From: Candidatus Bathyarchaeota archaeon
Lineage (GTDB): Archaea > Thermoproteota > Bathyarchaeia > Bathyarchaeales > Bathycorpusculaceae
Direction: 5' to 3'
Length of the DNA: 64,000 nucleotides
NCBI GenBank assembly: GCA_026014485.1
Contig: JAOZIE010000002.1
Location: 382,879 to 446,878 of the forward strand
In this document: positions 15,861 to 25,288 of the stretch, piece by piece
Position numbering within the stretch: position 1 is the first letter of the stretch
How the letters are laid out: each line of letters starts with the position of its first letter
Notes under the pieces: generated by a model
Told to the model about the DNA's origin: nothing
The model's database searches: none
What the model saw: the letters and a program-made list of their open reading frames with translations, nothing else
Made by a program: the position numbers and the translations under genes

Positions 15861-16610
15861 ATGAAGCCGCTGAAGCTGTTGGTTAGCCCACTTAACGAGC
15901 ATGAGGCTTTAGAAGCGGTAGCGGGCGGCGCCGACATCATCGACGTTAAGAACCCAAAAGAAGGCTCGTTAGGCGCCAATTTTCCATGGGTAATCAAACG
16001 CATCAGGCAAATCACGCCCCCCAACATTGAGGTCAGCTGTACGCTGGGTGACCTACCAAACCTGCCCGGCTCCGCTTCGATAGCTGCGTTTGGCGCGGCA
16101 TCCTTGGGCGTCAACTACGTTAAAGCAAGCTTGTTTGGTCTAAAAAACAGCCAAGAAGCCATCTTCATGATGGAGAACGTGGTTAGAGCAGTAAAAGAAT
16201 GTGACCCCACAATCAAGGTTGTGGCAGCGGGGTTTGCTGACGCACAGCGGGTGGGTTCGGTCGATCCGTTTTCTGTTCCAGAAATCGCCAGCGCCTCAGG
16301 ATGCAGCTTGGCTATGCTTGATACCGCAGTAAAAGACGGCAAAACTCTACTGGATTTCCTAAGCCCAAAGCAACTAAAGGAGTTCATCGTGGACACTCAC
16401 AGCTACGGCTTAGAAGTTGCGTTGGCGGGCTCGCTAAAAGCGGAGCAGTTACCCGTGCTCTGCGCGTTGGAACCTGAAATCATCGGGGTTCGAGGGGCAG
16501 CGTGCGTGGACGGCGACCGCGTCGAGGGACACATAACTAAGCAACGTGTCCATGAACTGGTTCAAATTTTAAAGAACTGCAGCAGACCATGCAGGGCTGC
16601 GGTTTCCTGA
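15861..16610 (+). CDS. mfnB: (5-formylfuran-3-yl)methyl phosphate synthase
   Basis: MfnB makes the furan ring of methanofuran: it condenses two glyceraldehyde-3-phosphate molecules into 4-(hydroxymethyl)-2-furancarboxaldehyde phosphate. The N-terminus (KLLVSPLNEHEALEAVAGGAD) and DVKNPKEGSLGANFPWVI are the family signatures; Lys30 in DVKNPK corresponds to the Schiff-base lysine. AMLDTAVKDGK supplies the second active-site lysine region. The length is 249 residues against about 235 usual. AGAGGGAG precedes the ATG. It is first in a run of same-strand genes with mfnA next, consistent with one operon. Confidence 0.92.
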   Translation: MKPLKLLVSPLNEHEALEAVAGGADIIDVKNPKEGSLGANFPWVIKRIRQITPPNIEVSCTLGDLPNLPGSASIAAFGAASLGVNYVKASLFGLKNSQEAIFMMENVVRAVKECDPTIKVVAAGFADAQRVGSVDPFSVPEIASASGCSLAMLDTAVKDGKTLLDFLSPKQLKEFIVDTHSYGLEVALAGSLKAEQLPVLCALEPEIIGVRGAACVDGDRVEGHITKQRVHELVQILKNCSRPCRAAVS

Positions 16611-16618
16611 GGGCTACC

Positions 16619-17767
16619 ATGCGTGTCAAGGGCTTACCTGAAAAAGATGTTCTCGTAAAACTCCAGCAAGCCCGCCTAAGAGACCTACGCTACGAAGACG
16701 GCAAAATCCTTTGCTCCATGTGCACCAATCCACATCCTGCGGCGAAGCAGGCACATAAAATGTTTCTGGAGGCAAATCTGGGCGACGCGGGGCTTTTCCC
16801 AGGCAGCGTCCAACTGGAAAGAGAAGCCGTTGCCTCTCTCGCTGAACTGCTGCATGCACCTGAAGGCGGCGGGGGGTTCATTGTTTCAGGCGGAACCGAA
16901 GCTAACCTGCTTGCCCTGTACGCTGCACGAAACGCCTCAAAAGTTGCGTCGCCTGAAGTGGTGGTTCCTGAGTCTGCGCATTTCTCGTTTGACAAAGTCT
17001 GCGACTTACTGCGGCTCAAGATACTCAAGGCTAAGCTGGATACCTCCTTCAGGGTGGACCCCGCGTCCGTTGAGGAACTCATCAATGAAAACACGGTCGC
17101 GGTTGTGGGCAACGCGGGTTCAGCTGAGCTTGGCACTGTCGACCCAATTGATGCCCTCTCGAAAATTGCTGTTGAATGCGGCGTGCCGCTGCATGTTGAC
17201 GCTGCCTTCGGCGGACTCTTCGTGCCTTTCCTGAAGGAGCTGGGCTATACTACACCCGAATTTGACTTCGTTCTTGACGGCATACAGTCCATCACAGTTG
17301 ACCCGCACAAGATGGGCATGTCCACAATCCCCGCGGGCGGCATCCTCTTTCGAAGCAGCAAAACCTGGGAGTGCATCAAGACCGCGACGCCGTATTTGAC
17401 TGAGCCCAATCAGTGCACCTTTGTGGGCACCAGACCTGCGGCTTCGGCAGCTGCAGCGTGGGCGGTTTTTGAGTCTTTGGGGCGTGAAGGCTTCAAGAAG
17501 GCGGTTGCAGACTGCATGGATGTGACCAATTACCTGTACGAGGGTCTCGAAGAGGCAGGTTTCGAAGTTTTACTTCGACCACCCATGAACATCGTGGCTT
17601 TCCGCAGCGCGGACTCCAAGATGCTCGCGAGCAAGTTGCGGAGTCGCGGCTGGCATGTTTCATATGTTCCCCGTCTGGACTGCATCAGACTCGTGTTGAT
17701 GCCGCACACCACCAAAAAACATGCTGCTGAGTTTCTGTTGTACCTTGGCAAACTGAAAGCAAAATAA
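16619..17767 (+). CDS. mfnA: L-tyrosine/L-aspartate decarboxylase
   Basis: PLP-dependent group II decarboxylase of the archaeal MfnA type. It makes tyramine for methanofuran; in some archaea it makes beta-alanine from aspartate for CoA. Visible motifs: SGGTEANLLALYAARN, HVDAAFGG, and VDPHKMG, where Lys231 binds PLP. The length of 382 residues is normal. I place the start at the ATG eight bases after the mfnB stop, behind GAGGG; the frame is open further into mfnB. Position between mfnB and mfnD supports tyrosine as a substrate. Confidence 0.9.
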   Translation: MRVKGLPEKDVLVKLQQARLRDLRYEDGKILCSMCTNPHPAAKQAHKMFLEANLGDAGLFPGSVQLEREAVASLAELLHAPEGGGGFIVSGGTEANLLALYAARNASKVASPEVVVPESAHFSFDKVCDLLRLKILKAKLDTSFRVDPASVEELINENTVAVVGNAGSAELGTVDPIDALSKIAVECGVPLHVDAAFGGLFVPFLKELGYTTPEFDFVLDGIQSITVDPHKMGMSTIPAGGILFRSSKTWECIKTATPYLTEPNQCTFVGTRPAASAAAAWAVFESLGREGFKKAVADCMDVTNYLYEGLEEAGFEVLLRPPMNIVAFRSADSKMLASKLRSRGWHVSYVPRLDCIRLVLMPHTTKKHAAEFLLYLGKLKAK

Positions 17768-17845
17768 CTGCAGCGCCAGTTTTTTGATGCATAGTCAGTA
17801 TTTTGGATTCGTAAGGTTATTTATAGTCAGGTTGAATTGTTGTAG

Positions 17846-18292
17846 GTCAGGAGAAAAGACAAGGCGGTATTTGACGTTACGAACGAAAAAAGAGCATATC
17901 ACATAAACGTCATCACAGAAAACCCAGAGCAAACTGTTCTAGATGCAACTGCGTTCCAAGAGGGCATTGAAGAAGGCATCATCGTCGGAGATTTATGGGG
18001 CTATATACATGACGTTAACGAAGTGGTTGTGAAGATATTTGGTGCCGCCGATAAAAGCGAGTTCGTTGGCAAACATGTCCTTGATTTTGTGGTGAAAGAA
18101 GAAAGAAGCCGAGCCGTGCAGGAGTCCCTAGATACAATCGTCAGCAACCAAAACACAACCAAAGAACACCGTGTCCGCATAAAAAGCGGAAAAGAAATTC
18201 GGGTGGAAGTGACAATAAACCTACTAAGGGATAAGCAAGGCGAGCAAATCGGCTTTGTTGATGTTATAAAAGTCTTGCCTGACACTGAATAA
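17846..18292 (+). pseudogene. PAS-domain gene with no normal start codon
   Basis: The frame is open from just after a TAG and encodes a full PAS domain: EEGIIVGDLWGYIHDVNE, KIFGAADKSEFVGKHVLDFV, HRVRIKSGKEIRVEVTINLL and GFVDVIKVLP. No ATG, GTG or TTG occurs in frame until a GTG at 18023, which would remove the first two strands of the PAS fold. TATA-like TTATTTATAG lies about 25 bases before the opening of the frame, and AGGAGA follows. Possible explanations are a non-standard start, a sequence error or a gene that has lost its start. It sits between mfnA and mfnD and would sense a ligand or redox state. Confidence 0.5.
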
Positions 18293-18436
18293 AAATAACC
18301 AATTTTGGGGCAACCATCCTCAGAGGGTCGCTGTAACCGCAACCGCCATGATACACGGATATAAGCAATCATATGTGTAATCAGGCAAAACCTTTAAGGC
18401 AACAATGTTTCCTTCGGTTTTAGTGGCGGCTTAGCA

Positions 18437-19672
18437 TTGAAGGTTCTACTCTACGAGTATGTTTCAAGCGGCGGATACTCAGATAAGCCAATCCCTGCGG
18501 GTTTAGCATGTGAGGGGTACGCGATGCTTCGGGGATTAGCCGCGGACTTCAAGGCCTCAGGACATGAGGTGACGGTTATGCTTGACGCCCGCTTCGCCGC
18601 GTTTAACCCGCCAGTGGATGCTGACCACGTTTTTCTGGTTGAGTCCTCCGATGTTTCCAAGGTAATCAAACAGGCTTTGAGGGGGATGGATGCTGTTTAC
18701 GTTGTTGCTCCAGAAGCTGAAGGGGCTCTGCAGTCGATAACGGAAGACGTTGAGGAGTCTGGAGTGTTTTCGTTGAATTGCCCTGCAGCGTCTATAGGGG
18801 AGGCCTCGGATAAGGCAGCTTTGAAGGCGCGGGCTGAAAGTCTTGATTTGAATTTTCCTAAAACAGAAATTTGCCGCATCAACGACACTGCTGAAGAAAT
18901 TATTGATGCCGTTAAGGGGAAACTCGGATTTCCCGTTGTCGTTAAGCCATTGCGCAGCGCGGGTTGTGAGGGGTTAAGTGCAGTACAGAATCCAAGTCAG
19001 CTAAAGAAGGCAACTTTCAAAATCAAAGACAAAGCGGCAGAAAACCAGTTCACTATTCAAAAGTTAATCAGCGGAATACCAATTAGTGTCAGCTTAATCT
19101 GCGCGGGCACAGCGGCTTTGCCTATTAGTTTGAACCTGCAGAAGGTTACGTTGGATTCTGCGGAGGGCAGCTCAAGCTACGATGGCGGTGTGGTTCCGTT
19201 TGACCATGAGCTTAAGACGGAGGCGTTTGCGGCTGCTAAACGACTTGTTGAGTCTTTTGGTAACCTCAGGGGTTATGTGGGCGTTGACTTTGTGCTTTCC
19301 AAGGATAAAGTGTTCGTTATCGAGGTTAATCCGCGCTTAACCACCTCCTACGTTGGACTGCGAAACGTCGCCAACTTCAACCTTGCAGAATCAGTAATCC
19401 AAGCTGTATCCGAAAAACAGCTTCCCAAAAACGCCGAAACCCACGGGTTCTCCTGCTTCAAAAAAACGCCAATTCACCATCCAAACCCTTCGGTTTGGCA
19501 GGATATATGCAGCTTGGAAGCGGTGACTGCGCCGCCTTTCTTTTTTGCCGACGCCGCTGGCTCCTGCGCTATTATTCAGGCGCGGGGGAAAACGTTTGAG
19601 GAGGCATCATCGGGGCTGCGGGAAGCTGAAAAGGAACTCCAGCAAATCTGTCGAGGAGGCACATGCACATAG
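18437..19672 (+). CDS. mfnD: Tyramine--L-glutamate ligase
   Basis: ATP-grasp enzyme joining the gamma-carboxylate of glutamate to tyramine in methanofuran synthesis. The first 130 residues are the pre-ATP-grasp domain (KVLLYEYVSSGGYS, HEVTVMLDARF). The ATP-grasp core has GFPVVVKPLRSAGCEGL, GGVVPF and the metal-binding end FVIEVNPRLTTSYVGLR. The C-terminal 80 residues are less conserved. The start is TTG behind a GCGGC stretch with TATA-like AACCTTTAAGG further upstream, so a promoter here may drive mfnD-mfnF-mfnE-DUF362 separately from mfnBA. It overlaps mfnF by ten bases. Confidence 0.88.
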   Translation: MKVLLYEYVSSGGYSDKPIPAGLACEGYAMLRGLAADFKASGHEVTVMLDARFAAFNPPVDADHVFLVESSDVSKVIKQALRGMDAVYVVAPEAEGALQSITEDVEESGVFSLNCPAASIGEASDKAALKARAESLDLNFPKTEICRINDTAEEIIDAVKGKLGFPVVVKPLRSAGCEGLSAVQNPSQLKKATFKIKDKAAENQFTIQKLISGIPISVSLICAGTAALPISLNLQKVTLDSAEGSSSYDGGVVPFDHELKTEAFAAAKRLVESFGNLRGYVGVDFVLSKDKVFVIEVNPRLTTSYVGLRNVANFNLAESVIQAVSEKQLPKNAETHGFSCFKKTPIHHPNPSVWQDICSLEAVTAPPFFFADAAGSCAIIQARGKTFEEASSGLREAEKELQQICRGGTCT

Positions 19673-20745
19673 TAAACGTGTTGGGGCTGGACATCGGCGG
19701 AGCCAACACCAAAGCAGTATACATACACGCCCATGCGGGAAGCGTCACGGATTTTGAGGCGTTCTTGGAGTATTTTCCATTTTGGAAACGTAGCTCCCAG
19801 CAACTCTGCAGTATGCTTTCCGCATTGAAGGTTAAGGCGGCGGGTTCAGCGGTTCTTGACTGCGTAGCGGTTACGTTAACAGCGGAGTTGTCTGATGCTT
19901 ACCGCACTAAACGGGAAGGCGTAACCCACATTCTCGACTGCGTCTGCCAAGCCTTCCAAGGAACACCAGTGCAGGTTCTGAACGTAAATGCAGACTTGAT
20001 TTCGGTTGAAGCAGCCAAAGCGGAGCCGCTCAGCGTAGCGGCGGCGAATTGGGCAGCAACGGGCTGGATGGTTTCACAGCAAATTCGTGACTGCGTTGTT
20101 GTAGATGTGGGCAGCACAAGCACCAGTATAATCCCGATTGTAGACGGCGAAGTGGCGGCGGTTGGCAAAACGGATTTGGATAAGCTGATGAACGGCGAAC
20201 TCGTCTACACTGGAAGCCTCAGAACCAATGTGGCTGCCACAGTAAACTCGGTTCCCCTGAGGGGAGGAGAGGTGGGGGTTTCCTCTGAGTTTTTTGCGCA
20301 AAGCGGCGACGTCCACCTTGCCTTGGGCAACATCAAGGAGTCCGAGTACACTGCAGAGACCCCTGATGGAAGAGGAAAAACACGCATCGAAGCACTTGCT
20401 AGGCTTGCACGAGTCGTCTGCGCTGACACCGAAATGCTATCAGAAGAGGAAATCCTCCAAATCGCAAAACACACATACACAAAGCAGGTGACGCAGATAG
20501 CCAACGGACTAACCCCCGTGTATCAGCGACTTGCGGCAAACGCTAAAGAAGCAGTTCCCGTGGTCGTGACGGGGTTGGGTAGAGATTTTCTTGCAAGAAA
20601 AGCCGCGGAAAAGGCAGGCATAGCAAAAATCCTGAGCTTAGACGAGTTAACACCGAGGGGGGTAGCGTTGGCTTCTCCTGCGGTGGGTGTTGCGTTGATG
20701 GCGGCAACCAAACTTGAGGGAAGGCGCTTGATGTGGATGCAGTAA
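19663..20745 (+). CDS. mfnF: Methanofuran coupling enzyme (COG1548, MfnF)
   Basis: Family long annotated as 'H4MPT-linked C1 transfer pathway protein', shown in Methanocaldococcus to couple the furan (F1-PP) to gamma-glutamyltyramine. The actin-like/ASKHA fold shows LGLDIGGANTKAVY (phosphate 1), VVDVGSTSTSIIPIVDGE (phosphate 2) and VVVTGLGRDFLARKAAEKAG (adenosine-type motif). The length of 360 residues is normal. ATG start inside the end of mfnD; the end overlaps mfnE by 13 bases, so translation is tightly coupled. Confidence 0.88.
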   Translation: MHIVNVLGLDIGGANTKAVYIHAHAGSVTDFEAFLEYFPFWKRSSQQLCSMLSALKVKAAGSAVLDCVAVTLTAELSDAYRTKREGVTHILDCVCQAFQGTPVQVLNVNADLISVEAAKAEPLSVAAANWAATGWMVSQQIRDCVVVDVGSTSTSIIPIVDGEVAAVGKTDLDKLMNGELVYTGSLRTNVAATVNSVPLRGGEVGVSSEFFAQSGDVHLALGNIKESEYTAETPDGRGKTRIEALARLARVVCADTEMLSEEEILQIAKHTYTKQVTQIANGLTPVYQRLAANAKEAVPVVVTGLGRDFLARKAAEKAGIAKILSLDELTPRGVALASPAVGVALMAATKLEGRRLMWMQ

Positions 20746-21407
20746 TCAAGGTCGGCGGCAGCCTTGCAGAAAATCCTGAGGCGCTTAAGGCGCTGGGGTT
20801 CGTGTTAAGTGGCGCTGCCAAAAAACATCGCTTGGTTGTTGTTCCCGGCGGAGGCAGGTTCGCGGATGCTGTTAGGGAACTTGACGCGAAATTTGGTTTA
20901 CCCGCCGTGGTTTCGCACAGAATGGCTATCTTTGCTATGGACCAATACGGCTTACTGCTCTCTCAAGTTTTTCCAGTTGCCGTCGCTTGCGATTCACTTG
21001 GAGAAGCATTGGCGTTGGCTGAGAAAGGCAAATTGGCGGTTTTTCTGCCGTCGAAACTGCTGCTTCAGGGTGACCCGTTTTCGCCTTCGTGGGAGGTCAC
21101 CTCGGACTCCATAGCCGCCTACATAGCCGTTAGACTGGGCGCAACAAAGGCGGTTTTCGTCACGGACGTAGACGGCATATACACTGATGACCCCAAAAGA
21201 TGCGCTGACGCGGCGCTGCTGAGTAGCGTGTCAGTTTCTGAACTCCAGAAAATGGGAAAAAGAACAAGTGTAGACAAGTTTCTTCCACAGTTCCTGCTAC
21301 AAAACTGGTTGGAGTGCTGCGTGGTTAACGGTAACTATCCAGAAAGAGTCGAAGCGGCTCTTTCAAACCATCAGACGGTCTGCACAAAAATTACACGCGG
21401 GCAGTGA
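20733..21407 (+). CDS. mfnE: [5-(aminomethyl)furan-3-yl]methyl phosphate kinase
   Basis: Amino acid kinase-fold enzyme that phosphorylates F1-P to the diphosphate F1-PP for MfnF. Motifs: IKVGGSLAEN at the N-terminus, LVVVPGGGRFADAVRELD, AVFVTDVDGIYTDDPK, and a late KMGKRTSVDKF loop. The length of 224 residues is close to the known enzyme. GTG start within the end of mfnF; the stop overlaps the next start by four bases (GTGA). Confidence 0.88.
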   Translation: MDAVIKVGGSLAENPEALKALGFVLSGAAKKHRLVVVPGGGRFADAVRELDAKFGLPAVVSHRMAIFAMDQYGLLLSQVFPVAVACDSLGEALALAEKGKLAVFLPSKLLLQGDPFSPSWEVTSDSIAAYIAVRLGATKAVFVTDVDGIYTDDPKRCADAALLSSVSVSELQKMGKRTSVDKFLPQFLLQNWLECCVVNGNYPERVEAALSNHQTVCTKITRGQ

Positions 21408-22300
21408 AAGCAATAAATGTAGAAAGCGCCATTTCGTTGCAGTTAGGAGCACCATCTTCTTTGACGGAGAAAATAGCGTCTAAAGTTGCCCTAGTAAAAG
21501 GGGAACGCAGTAAAGAACCAGTTTTCAAAGCGTTAGACCTGATAGATTACCAAGCTGCTTTGGAGGGTTACAGCAGAGTTCTAATCAAAGTTAATTTCAT
21601 AACCGATAAAACTTGGGAGACAGGCGCAACAACCGACCCCGTTGTAGTTGAAGCGATAATCCAAAAACTAAAGCCGCTGCCAGTTACCGTGAACGTCGTG
21701 GAGTCAGATGCCACCTTAACCAACGCGGACAGAGCCTTTGAAAAGACAGGCATGAAAGACATGTGTGAACGCAACGGCGTCGAATGCATCAACTTGAGGC
21801 ATCTTAAAGACAAAGTTAGGCTTGAAATCCCAACTGGAGAAACCCTCAAAAGCATAACGGTTCCAAGAATCGTCGCTGAATCTGCCATAATTAGCGCTGC
21901 AAAACTGAAAACGCATTCTGCCACGGGCGTTACGTTGGGCATGAAGAACCTTTTTGGTTTGCTGCCTGACAAATTCAAAGCGAAATATCACGCGCGGGGC
22001 ATAAGCAAAGTCGTTGTAGACATAAACACCGTCATAAAACCCGCGTTAACCGTCATCGACGGCTTCGTGGGCATGGAAGGACACGGACCAATAGATGGCA
22101 CACCCGTAAAAATGGATCTCATAATCGCATCAAAAGACGTCGTCGCTGCAGACGCCACAGGCTGCCGCGTTATGGGCATAGACCCCCACAGCCTTCGACA
22201 CATACGCACAGCACACGCAAAAGGTCTTGGCGAAATAGACAACATCAAACTTCTGGGTGAACCCATCGAATCGGTTATGAAACCCTTTGAACGAGCTTAA
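21404..22300 (+). CDS. DUF362 protein
   Basis: A DUF362-domain protein without the ferredoxin domain often fused to this family. It shows LIKVNFITDKTWETGATTDP, then VPRIVAESAIISAAKLKTHSATGVTLGMKNLFGLLPDK, a family hallmark, and a C-terminal DATGCRVMGIDPHSLRHI. GTG start overlaps mfnE by four bases, so it is the last gene of the methanofuran operon. Its reaction is unknown; co-transcription suggests a methanofuran-related step or a redox helper. Confidence 0.8.
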   Translation: MKAINVESAISLQLGAPSSLTEKIASKVALVKGERSKEPVFKALDLIDYQAALEGYSRVLIKVNFITDKTWETGATTDPVVVEAIIQKLKPLPVTVNVVESDATLTNADRAFEKTGMKDMCERNGVECINLRHLKDKVRLEIPTGETLKSITVPRIVAESAIISAAKLKTHSATGVTLGMKNLFGLLPDKFKAKYHARGISKVVVDINTVIKPALTVIDGFVGMEGHGPIDGTPVKMDLIIASKDVVAADATGCRVMGIDPHSLRHIRTAHAKGLGEIDNIKLLGEPIESVMKPFERA

Positions 22301-22398
22301 CTGACCGTAAAGCAACGTTTCCCCCTGTTTGGAGAATGCTTGCTTTAGAAGCAAGGTTTATCAGACCAACTTTAAACTATTATAGTGAGGCAATTGGT

Positions 22399-22749
22399 AT
22401 GCCGTTTTTTCTTGTTTTCGTTTCGTACACTCAGCAGGCTTGGGATATTCTGGTTCGCAGTCCCCAAAACCGTGAGGAGCTTGTGCGTCCAGTCATTGAG
22501 AACCTTAAAGGAAAACTTGAATGCAGCTTCTTAAGTATGACAAACTATGAAGCAGTTGCGGTTGTTCAGATGCCAGACAACGTGAACATGGCGGCGTTGT
22601 CTATGGCGTTTTTGGCGCAGTTCGCTGTGCAATCCGTCAAAACCATTCCTTTGATATCTTGGGAAGAGGGAATTCAGGCTATGCAAAAAGCACGTCAAGC
22701 GGCATATAAACCGCCCAAAACAAACCCTATGATTACCCGAAGCGAGTAA
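22399..22749 (+). CDS. GYD-domain-like small protein
   Basis: About 116 residues starting MPFFLVFVSYTQQAWDILVRSP, in the style of the ferredoxin-like GYD domain (a first strand followed by a long helix, then SFLSMTNYEAVAVVQMPDN and a helix AALSMAFLAQF). GYD proteins have no established function. I use the internal ATG; an upstream frame lacks family features. A separate transcription unit after the methanofuran operon. Confidence 0.65.
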   Translation: MPFFLVFVSYTQQAWDILVRSPQNREELVRPVIENLKGKLECSFLSMTNYEAVAVVQMPDNVNMAALSMAFLAQFAVQSVKTIPLISWEEGIQAMQKARQAAYKPPKTNPMITRSE

Positions 22750-22825
22750 CCCTTGAAACCTGTTCACGCAAACTTAAATCTCCAATAAACCATAGCAATA
22801 CTGCAGCAAATCCGAGGAAAATACC

Positions 22826-23623
22826 GTGTCTTTCGTGTTCAATTTACCCTACAAAAACAACCAGAAACTTGAGCAGGTCATGCGCAAAGTCAAGCAGAAC
22901 AAGAAACTGCAGACTTACTGGCGATGCTCCAACGTTATGGCCATTGACCGCATGGGATACACGGATCATGGACCAACCCACGTAAAAATCGTCGCAAACC
23001 TAGCATTGAAACTGCTACGCACACTCATAGAGAAGCAGGTTACGCCAAGCATCGTCAAAAACTACGCCATGAAAAACGAAGATGCAGAAGTCGTTGTGGT
23101 TTTAGGCTCCATATTCCACGATTTAGGCATGATAGTTATCCGAAACCGCCACGAAATGTACAGCGGGCTATTAGCCCTTGAATTCCTCGAAGACTGCCTA
23201 AATCCAACCTACAATGAAGAGGAACGGGCCATAATCACCTCTGAAGTGCTCCACGCCGTCGTTTCTCATGAACGTCCACATTCGCCGACCAACTGCGTGT
23301 TAACGGTGGAAGCGGGCATCGTAGGAATCGCTGATGCGCTAGACATGGAAGCGGGACGGGCAAGAATCCCCTTCAGGGCAGGAAAAGTCGACATCCACTC
23401 TGTTTCCGCGCTCAGCATCGAAAAAGTGGAGCTTTTAGAGGATAACGACCTGAAGAAGCCAATCACCATAAAGATTTCCATGTCTGACTCTGCGGGGGTT
23501 TTCCAAATTGACGAGTTACTCAAGCCTAGAATTCAGACCTCGGGGCTACAGCAGTATTTTCATGTGGTCGCAGAAATCACGGGCGTAAAAGAAAAAAGCG
23601 TGCTGGAAAAATTCGAAATCTAA
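22826..23623 (+). CDS. HD-domain phosphohydrolase
   Basis: A 265-residue HD-superfamily protein. Metal-binding residues are visible in DHGPTHVKIV, LGSIFHDLGM and VVSHERPHS, and a following VGIADALDMEAGRARIPF segment gives the final Asp. The remaining C-terminal part is a small alpha/beta domain. Members hydrolyse nucleotides or cyclic nucleotides, but this subfamily has no known substrate. GTG start. Confidence 0.85.
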   Translation: MSFVFNLPYKNNQKLEQVMRKVKQNKKLQTYWRCSNVMAIDRMGYTDHGPTHVKIVANLALKLLRTLIEKQVTPSIVKNYAMKNEDAEVVVVLGSIFHDLGMIVIRNRHEMYSGLLALEFLEDCLNPTYNEEERAIITSEVLHAVVSHERPHSPTNCVLTVEAGIVGIADALDMEAGRARIPFRAGKVDIHSVSALSIEKVELLEDNDLKKPITIKISMSDSAGVFQIDELLKPRIQTSGLQQYFHVVAEITGVKEKSVLEKFEI

Positions 23624-23668
23624 CCGCCAGCAAACCCTTGAAGAAGCCCTTCACGGGTGAGCAGCGGG

Positions 23669-25288
23669 CTACGTGGTTGTGCCGTAAATGTCCACTTTGA
23701 CCGTTGCGTTGGAAGCATCAGATGCTTTTGCGTCTATGTGAATCGCGTAAAGTAGGTCTAAGTAGCCGTAAAGCTGCAGAAAATCTTCGTCGTCAAGCCA
23801 CACTGAACCGCTGGAAGTGAAGGTTTTCTCAATGGGATTTGAAACTACGTTATCGATGAATTCCAGCCGAAACCGCACCGTGACAGCCTCGTTGCTTTGG
23901 AAGCTGCCGTCAACGGTTATCTTCGGCTTAAAACTCGCAATTATCGCTGGATGAAGCTGGAAAATCTGCGCTTCACCGTAATCATCCGTGCCAACTGGAA
24001 CAGCGATGCCTGTCTGCTTGAACACTGCTCCAATACCGTATATCCATGAGCCATCAGGATTGTATACGCGGGCGGTCCAAGCGCCCAGAATGTTCACGCC
24101 TGTACCGATGATGGGGGGTTCGTAGGCTGTCGCGTAGATTTTTATGGCGTACAATAGCGAATCGTTCAGTGGAAGTTTTGCGAAGGATTCGAAAACGACG
24201 CTTTTCATTACGGTTTTGTACATGGAACCTTCAATTTGGAGTCCTGTCTGGTTGTATTTGCCGTCTTCTCCTGTCCATATGCGGATGTCCTGCATCTGGC
24301 TGTCGGTGAATTCAGCCTTTTCTTCGACTGTGATGGCTATGGAGTTTTCAAGTTGGTTGAAGTAGCATCGGTTGATTTCAGTGCTGGCGTATGACCCCGT
24401 GGTGTTTCCATCTGGCTGTGTGCTGGTGGTGTTGGTTCTGAAAACGATGCCTTGGGTGCATTTAGTGAAGTGGGCTGTGTCGATTCGGGTGCCTTCTGTC
24501 CAAGTGTTTGTGTTTATCAGTTCTAATCCGACGGTGCAGGTGTCGAAAATCATGTTTGTAACGGTTGTTTTGAAGGAGTTTTCAATTCGCACAGTGCCTC
24601 TGAATATGATTAATCCTGATATCTGGTTGTTCTGCGAGTTTTCATAGCTTGTTCCGCTTATAACCAGTTTGTGACCATTCAGATTCAGCGTTGCACCATC
24701 ACTGTCTATTCTTGCGTTGCGATGGTTAGTCAGGTTTATGTCGGAGTTGAGGTAGTATACGCCTGATTTTATGTAAATGCTTTTGCCGTTGGTGAGGGCT
24801 AAGTTGAAAACAACTGCTGCGTCTGTAGAAACAAAGTCAGCGTTACCTGTTATGCCGTTTTTTGCTGCACATATCAATGTGCGAGTTAGGTTATCTCGGT
24901 ACTGATAAATTATGTAGTCATATTGTTCTATCGGTAAACGCGCGTTCAAGTTATCGATTTTTCCATTTAACAAATTTTGGATTCTATAGTCTGTTTGGTT
25001 AAGCTCAGTGTATGTTTGGTTCAAATCTGCGTTAGTCTGGTTTAACGCTTCAATAGTCTGGGTTATTGTTTGGCTGTGTTTGTCTATGGCGTCGGTGGCT
25101 TGGTTTATGGCTTGGCTAAGCGATTGGTTTAATGTTTGAATCAACTGGTTCTGGGCGTAAAGGTCTTGGGTGCGCTGCTTCTGTGCAGCATCGTTGTTGT
25201 AGAGAACCAAAAAGGTGTTGCCGACTGAAACAGCAAGGAGTATAATAAAAAGTAAAGCCAACACTTGGTTGGAAGGAGCGAATTTCAT
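23669..25288 (-). CDS. Membrane-anchored parallel beta-helix-like protein
   Basis: An N-terminal transmembrane helix (about residues 8-28) is followed by a coiled coil with repeated NQT/NQS units (about 45-105). Then come about 280 residues of short strand-turn units typical of a right-handed parallel beta helix (GKSIYIKSGVYYLNSDINLTNHRN, GTVRIENSFKTTVTNMIFDTCTV). The last 100 residues form a beta sandwich-like domain. Many N-glycosylation-type NxT/S sites suggest a surface protein. A polysaccharide lyase activity is possible but no catalytic set can be assigned. It is transcribed convergently with the HD gene. Confidence 0.75.
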   Translation of the reverse strand: MKFAPSNQVLALLFIILLAVSVGNTFLVLYNNDAAQKQRTQDLYAQNQLIQTLNQSLSQAINQATDAIDKHSQTITQTIEALNQTNADLNQTYTELNQTDYRIQNLLNGKIDNLNARLPIEQYDYIIYQYRDNLTRTLICAAKNGITGNADFVSTDAAVVFNLALTNGKSIYIKSGVYYLNSDINLTNHRNARIDSDGATLNLNGHKLVISGTSYENSQNNQISGLIIFRGTVRIENSFKTTVTNMIFDTCTVGLELINTNTWTEGTRIDTAHFTKCTQGIVFRTNTTSTQPDGNTTGSYASTEINRCYFNQLENSIAITVEEKAEFTDSQMQDIRIWTGEDGKYNQTGLQIEGSMYKTVMKSVVFESFAKLPLNDSLLYAIKIYATAYEPPIIGTGVNILGAWTARVYNPDGSWIYGIGAVFKQTGIAVPVGTDDYGEAQIFQLHPAIIASFKPKITVDGSFQSNEAVTVRFRLEFIDNVVSNPIEKTFTSSGSVWLDDEDFLQLYGYLDLLYAIHIDAKASDASNATVKVDIYGTTT

